From Flavisphingopyxis sp963800335 (GTDB lineage Bacteria > Pseudomonadota > Alphaproteobacteria > Sphingomonadales > Sphingomonadaceae), in contig CAWDAN010000007.1 of NCBI GenBank assembly GCA_963800335.1, positions 372,001 through 436,000 of the forward strand: a DNA stretch of 64,000 nucleotides, given 5' to 3'. Made by a program: the position numbers and the translations under genes. The notes under the pieces were generated by a model. The model saw only the letters and a list, made by a program, of their open reading frames with translations, did not search any database and had not been told where the DNA came from. Shown here one piece after another: positions 63,335-64,000 of the stretch. Each line of letters starts with the position of its first letter. Positions within the stretch are counted from its first letter, which is position 1.

Positions 63335-64000
63335 ATGAAACTTGTCGTCGTCGAATTGCCTGCCAAGGCGAAGACCATCGAGAAATATCTCGGCCCCGGT
63401 TACACCGTCCTCGCCAGCTACGGCCATGTCCGCGACCTGCCGCGCAAGGACGGCTCGGTTCGCCCCGACGACGGGTTCGAAATGGACTGGGAGGTCTATG
63501 CCGACAAGTCGCGGCAGTTGAAGGCAATCACCGACGCCGCCAAGGGCGCCGAAGCCCTGATCCTCGCGACCGATCCCGATCGCGAGGGAGAGGCGATCAG
63601 CTGGCACGTGCTCGAACTGCTCAAGAAGAAGAAGGTCCTCCCCGCGAGCGTCGGGCGTTCGACCTTCAATGCGATCACCAAGGCGGCAGTGACCGAGGCT
63701 ATCGCGCATCCGCGCGAGCTCGATCACGATCTGATCGACGCCTATCGCGCGCGCCGCGCGCTCGATTATCTCGTCGGCTTCACACTCTCGCCGGTGCTGT
63801 GGCGCAAGCTGCCCGGCGCCAAGTCGGCGGGTCGCGTCCAGTCGGTCGCACTGCGCCTCGTGGTCGAGCGCGAACGCGAGATCGAAGCGTTCAAACCACA
63901 GGAATACTGGTCGATCTCGGCGGCGAATGGAGCAGAGCGGGCAGGGCTTCGTCGCCCGGCTGACGCGCTGGCGCGGCGACAAGATCGACCGGCTGACGAT
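63335..64000 (+). CDS. topA: DNA topoisomerase I, N-terminal part (runs off window), one frameshift
   Basis: Type IA topoisomerase. ATG 63335 begins KLVVVELPAKAKTIEKYLG; the Toprim acidic triad lies in LILATDPDREGEAISWH and the core continues with RARRALDYLVGFTLSPVLWR and SAGRVQSVALRLVVERE. The first residues read VVVELPAKAKT where most have VVVESPAKAKT. Near 63926 an extra base shifts the frame; removing it restores YWSISAAMEQSGQGFVARLT to the window edge. Confidence 0.95.
   Translation, partial: MKLVVVELPAKAKTIEKYLGPGYTVLASYGHVRDLPRKDGSVRPDDGFEMDWEVYADKSRQLKAITDAAKGAEALILATDPDREGEAISWHVLELLKKKKVLPASVGRSTFNAITKAAVTEAIAHPRELDHDLIDAYRARRALDYLVGFTLSPVLWRKLPGAKSAGRVQSVALRLVVEREREIEAFKPQEYWSISAANGAERAGLRRPADALARRQDRPADD

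Noticed and set aside
1..64000. CRISPR arrays, insertion sequences, prophage or integrase genes, tRNA and rRNA genes
   Set aside because: No regularly spaced repeats, transposase or integrase motifs, or tRNA/rRNA signatures were seen in the intergenic spaces. The 'phage holin' gene is a YqjE-type membrane protein in a stress operon, not a prophage remnant.

Overview
The window is GC-rich (codon third positions nearly all G/C) and packed with housekeeping genes. It looks like a chromosomal segment of a Sphingomonadales alphaproteobacterium, Sphingomonas-like. Supporting this are a C4-type 5-aminolevulinate synthase, a pyruvate dehydrogenase E1-beta with an N-terminal lipoyl domain, an alphaproteobacterial GAAC-N7-GAAC SOS box before lexA, an EcfG-type general-stress promoter, frequent GTG/TTG starts, and the neighbourhood gltA-gltX-comEC-lexA-moaC-trpC-trpD-trpG-ppiD/tpiA-secG-pyrG.

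Layout. 1-1556: a minus-strand YqjD/YqjE-like membrane-protein operon behind an EcfG-type promoter. 1800-6074: eno, ftsB-like, pdhA, pdhB. 6078-9348: three overlapping Tad/Flp pilus accessory genes (two TadE-like, one vWA TadG-like). 9451-12743: squalene/phytoene synthase-like gene, EF-hand protein, trmFO, YhhN protein. 12801-15600: gyrA. 15774-19379: an uncharacterised three-gene operon ending in a sensor kinase without the usual H-box histidine. 19387-29975: gltA, gltX, comEC, lexA, moaC, trpC, trpD, trpG, ppiD. 30183-33206: tpiA, secG, pyrG. 33416-34978: a 520-residue orphan. 35029-35890: hsp20 with a putative heat-shock promoter and RNA thermometer, next to a candidate small RNA. 36030-44635: lolC, lolD, dnaE, acyl-CoA ligase, PA0069-type radical SAM protein, VOC protein. 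44639-53836: moaB, lytic transglycosylase, UDG-like protein, ETF-ubiquinone oxidoreductase, ispE, lipoprotein, nnrDE, RNA methyltransferase, MAPEG protein. 53909-57662: a polyamine cluster (ornithine decarboxylase, carboxy(nor)spermidine decarboxylase and dehydrogenase). 57709-64000: threonine dehydratase-like, lipoprotein, hemA, murI, plsY, dprA and the 5' part of topA.

The main warning for any reader is sequence quality. Twelve conserved genes (eno twice, trmFO, gyrA, the kinase gene at 18026, trpG, ppiD, tpiA, dnaE, the ETF-QO gene, the RNA methyltransferase gene, plsY, topA) carry frameshifts. Every one of these 13 events fits a single inserted base. Removing it restores a normal-length protein, so I treat them as probable sequencing or assembly insertions and annotate each gene end to end as one CDS. 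They also create false joins (TrpG-TrpD, PlsY-DprA). No rRNA, tRNA, CRISPR array, insertion sequence or prophage was recognised.
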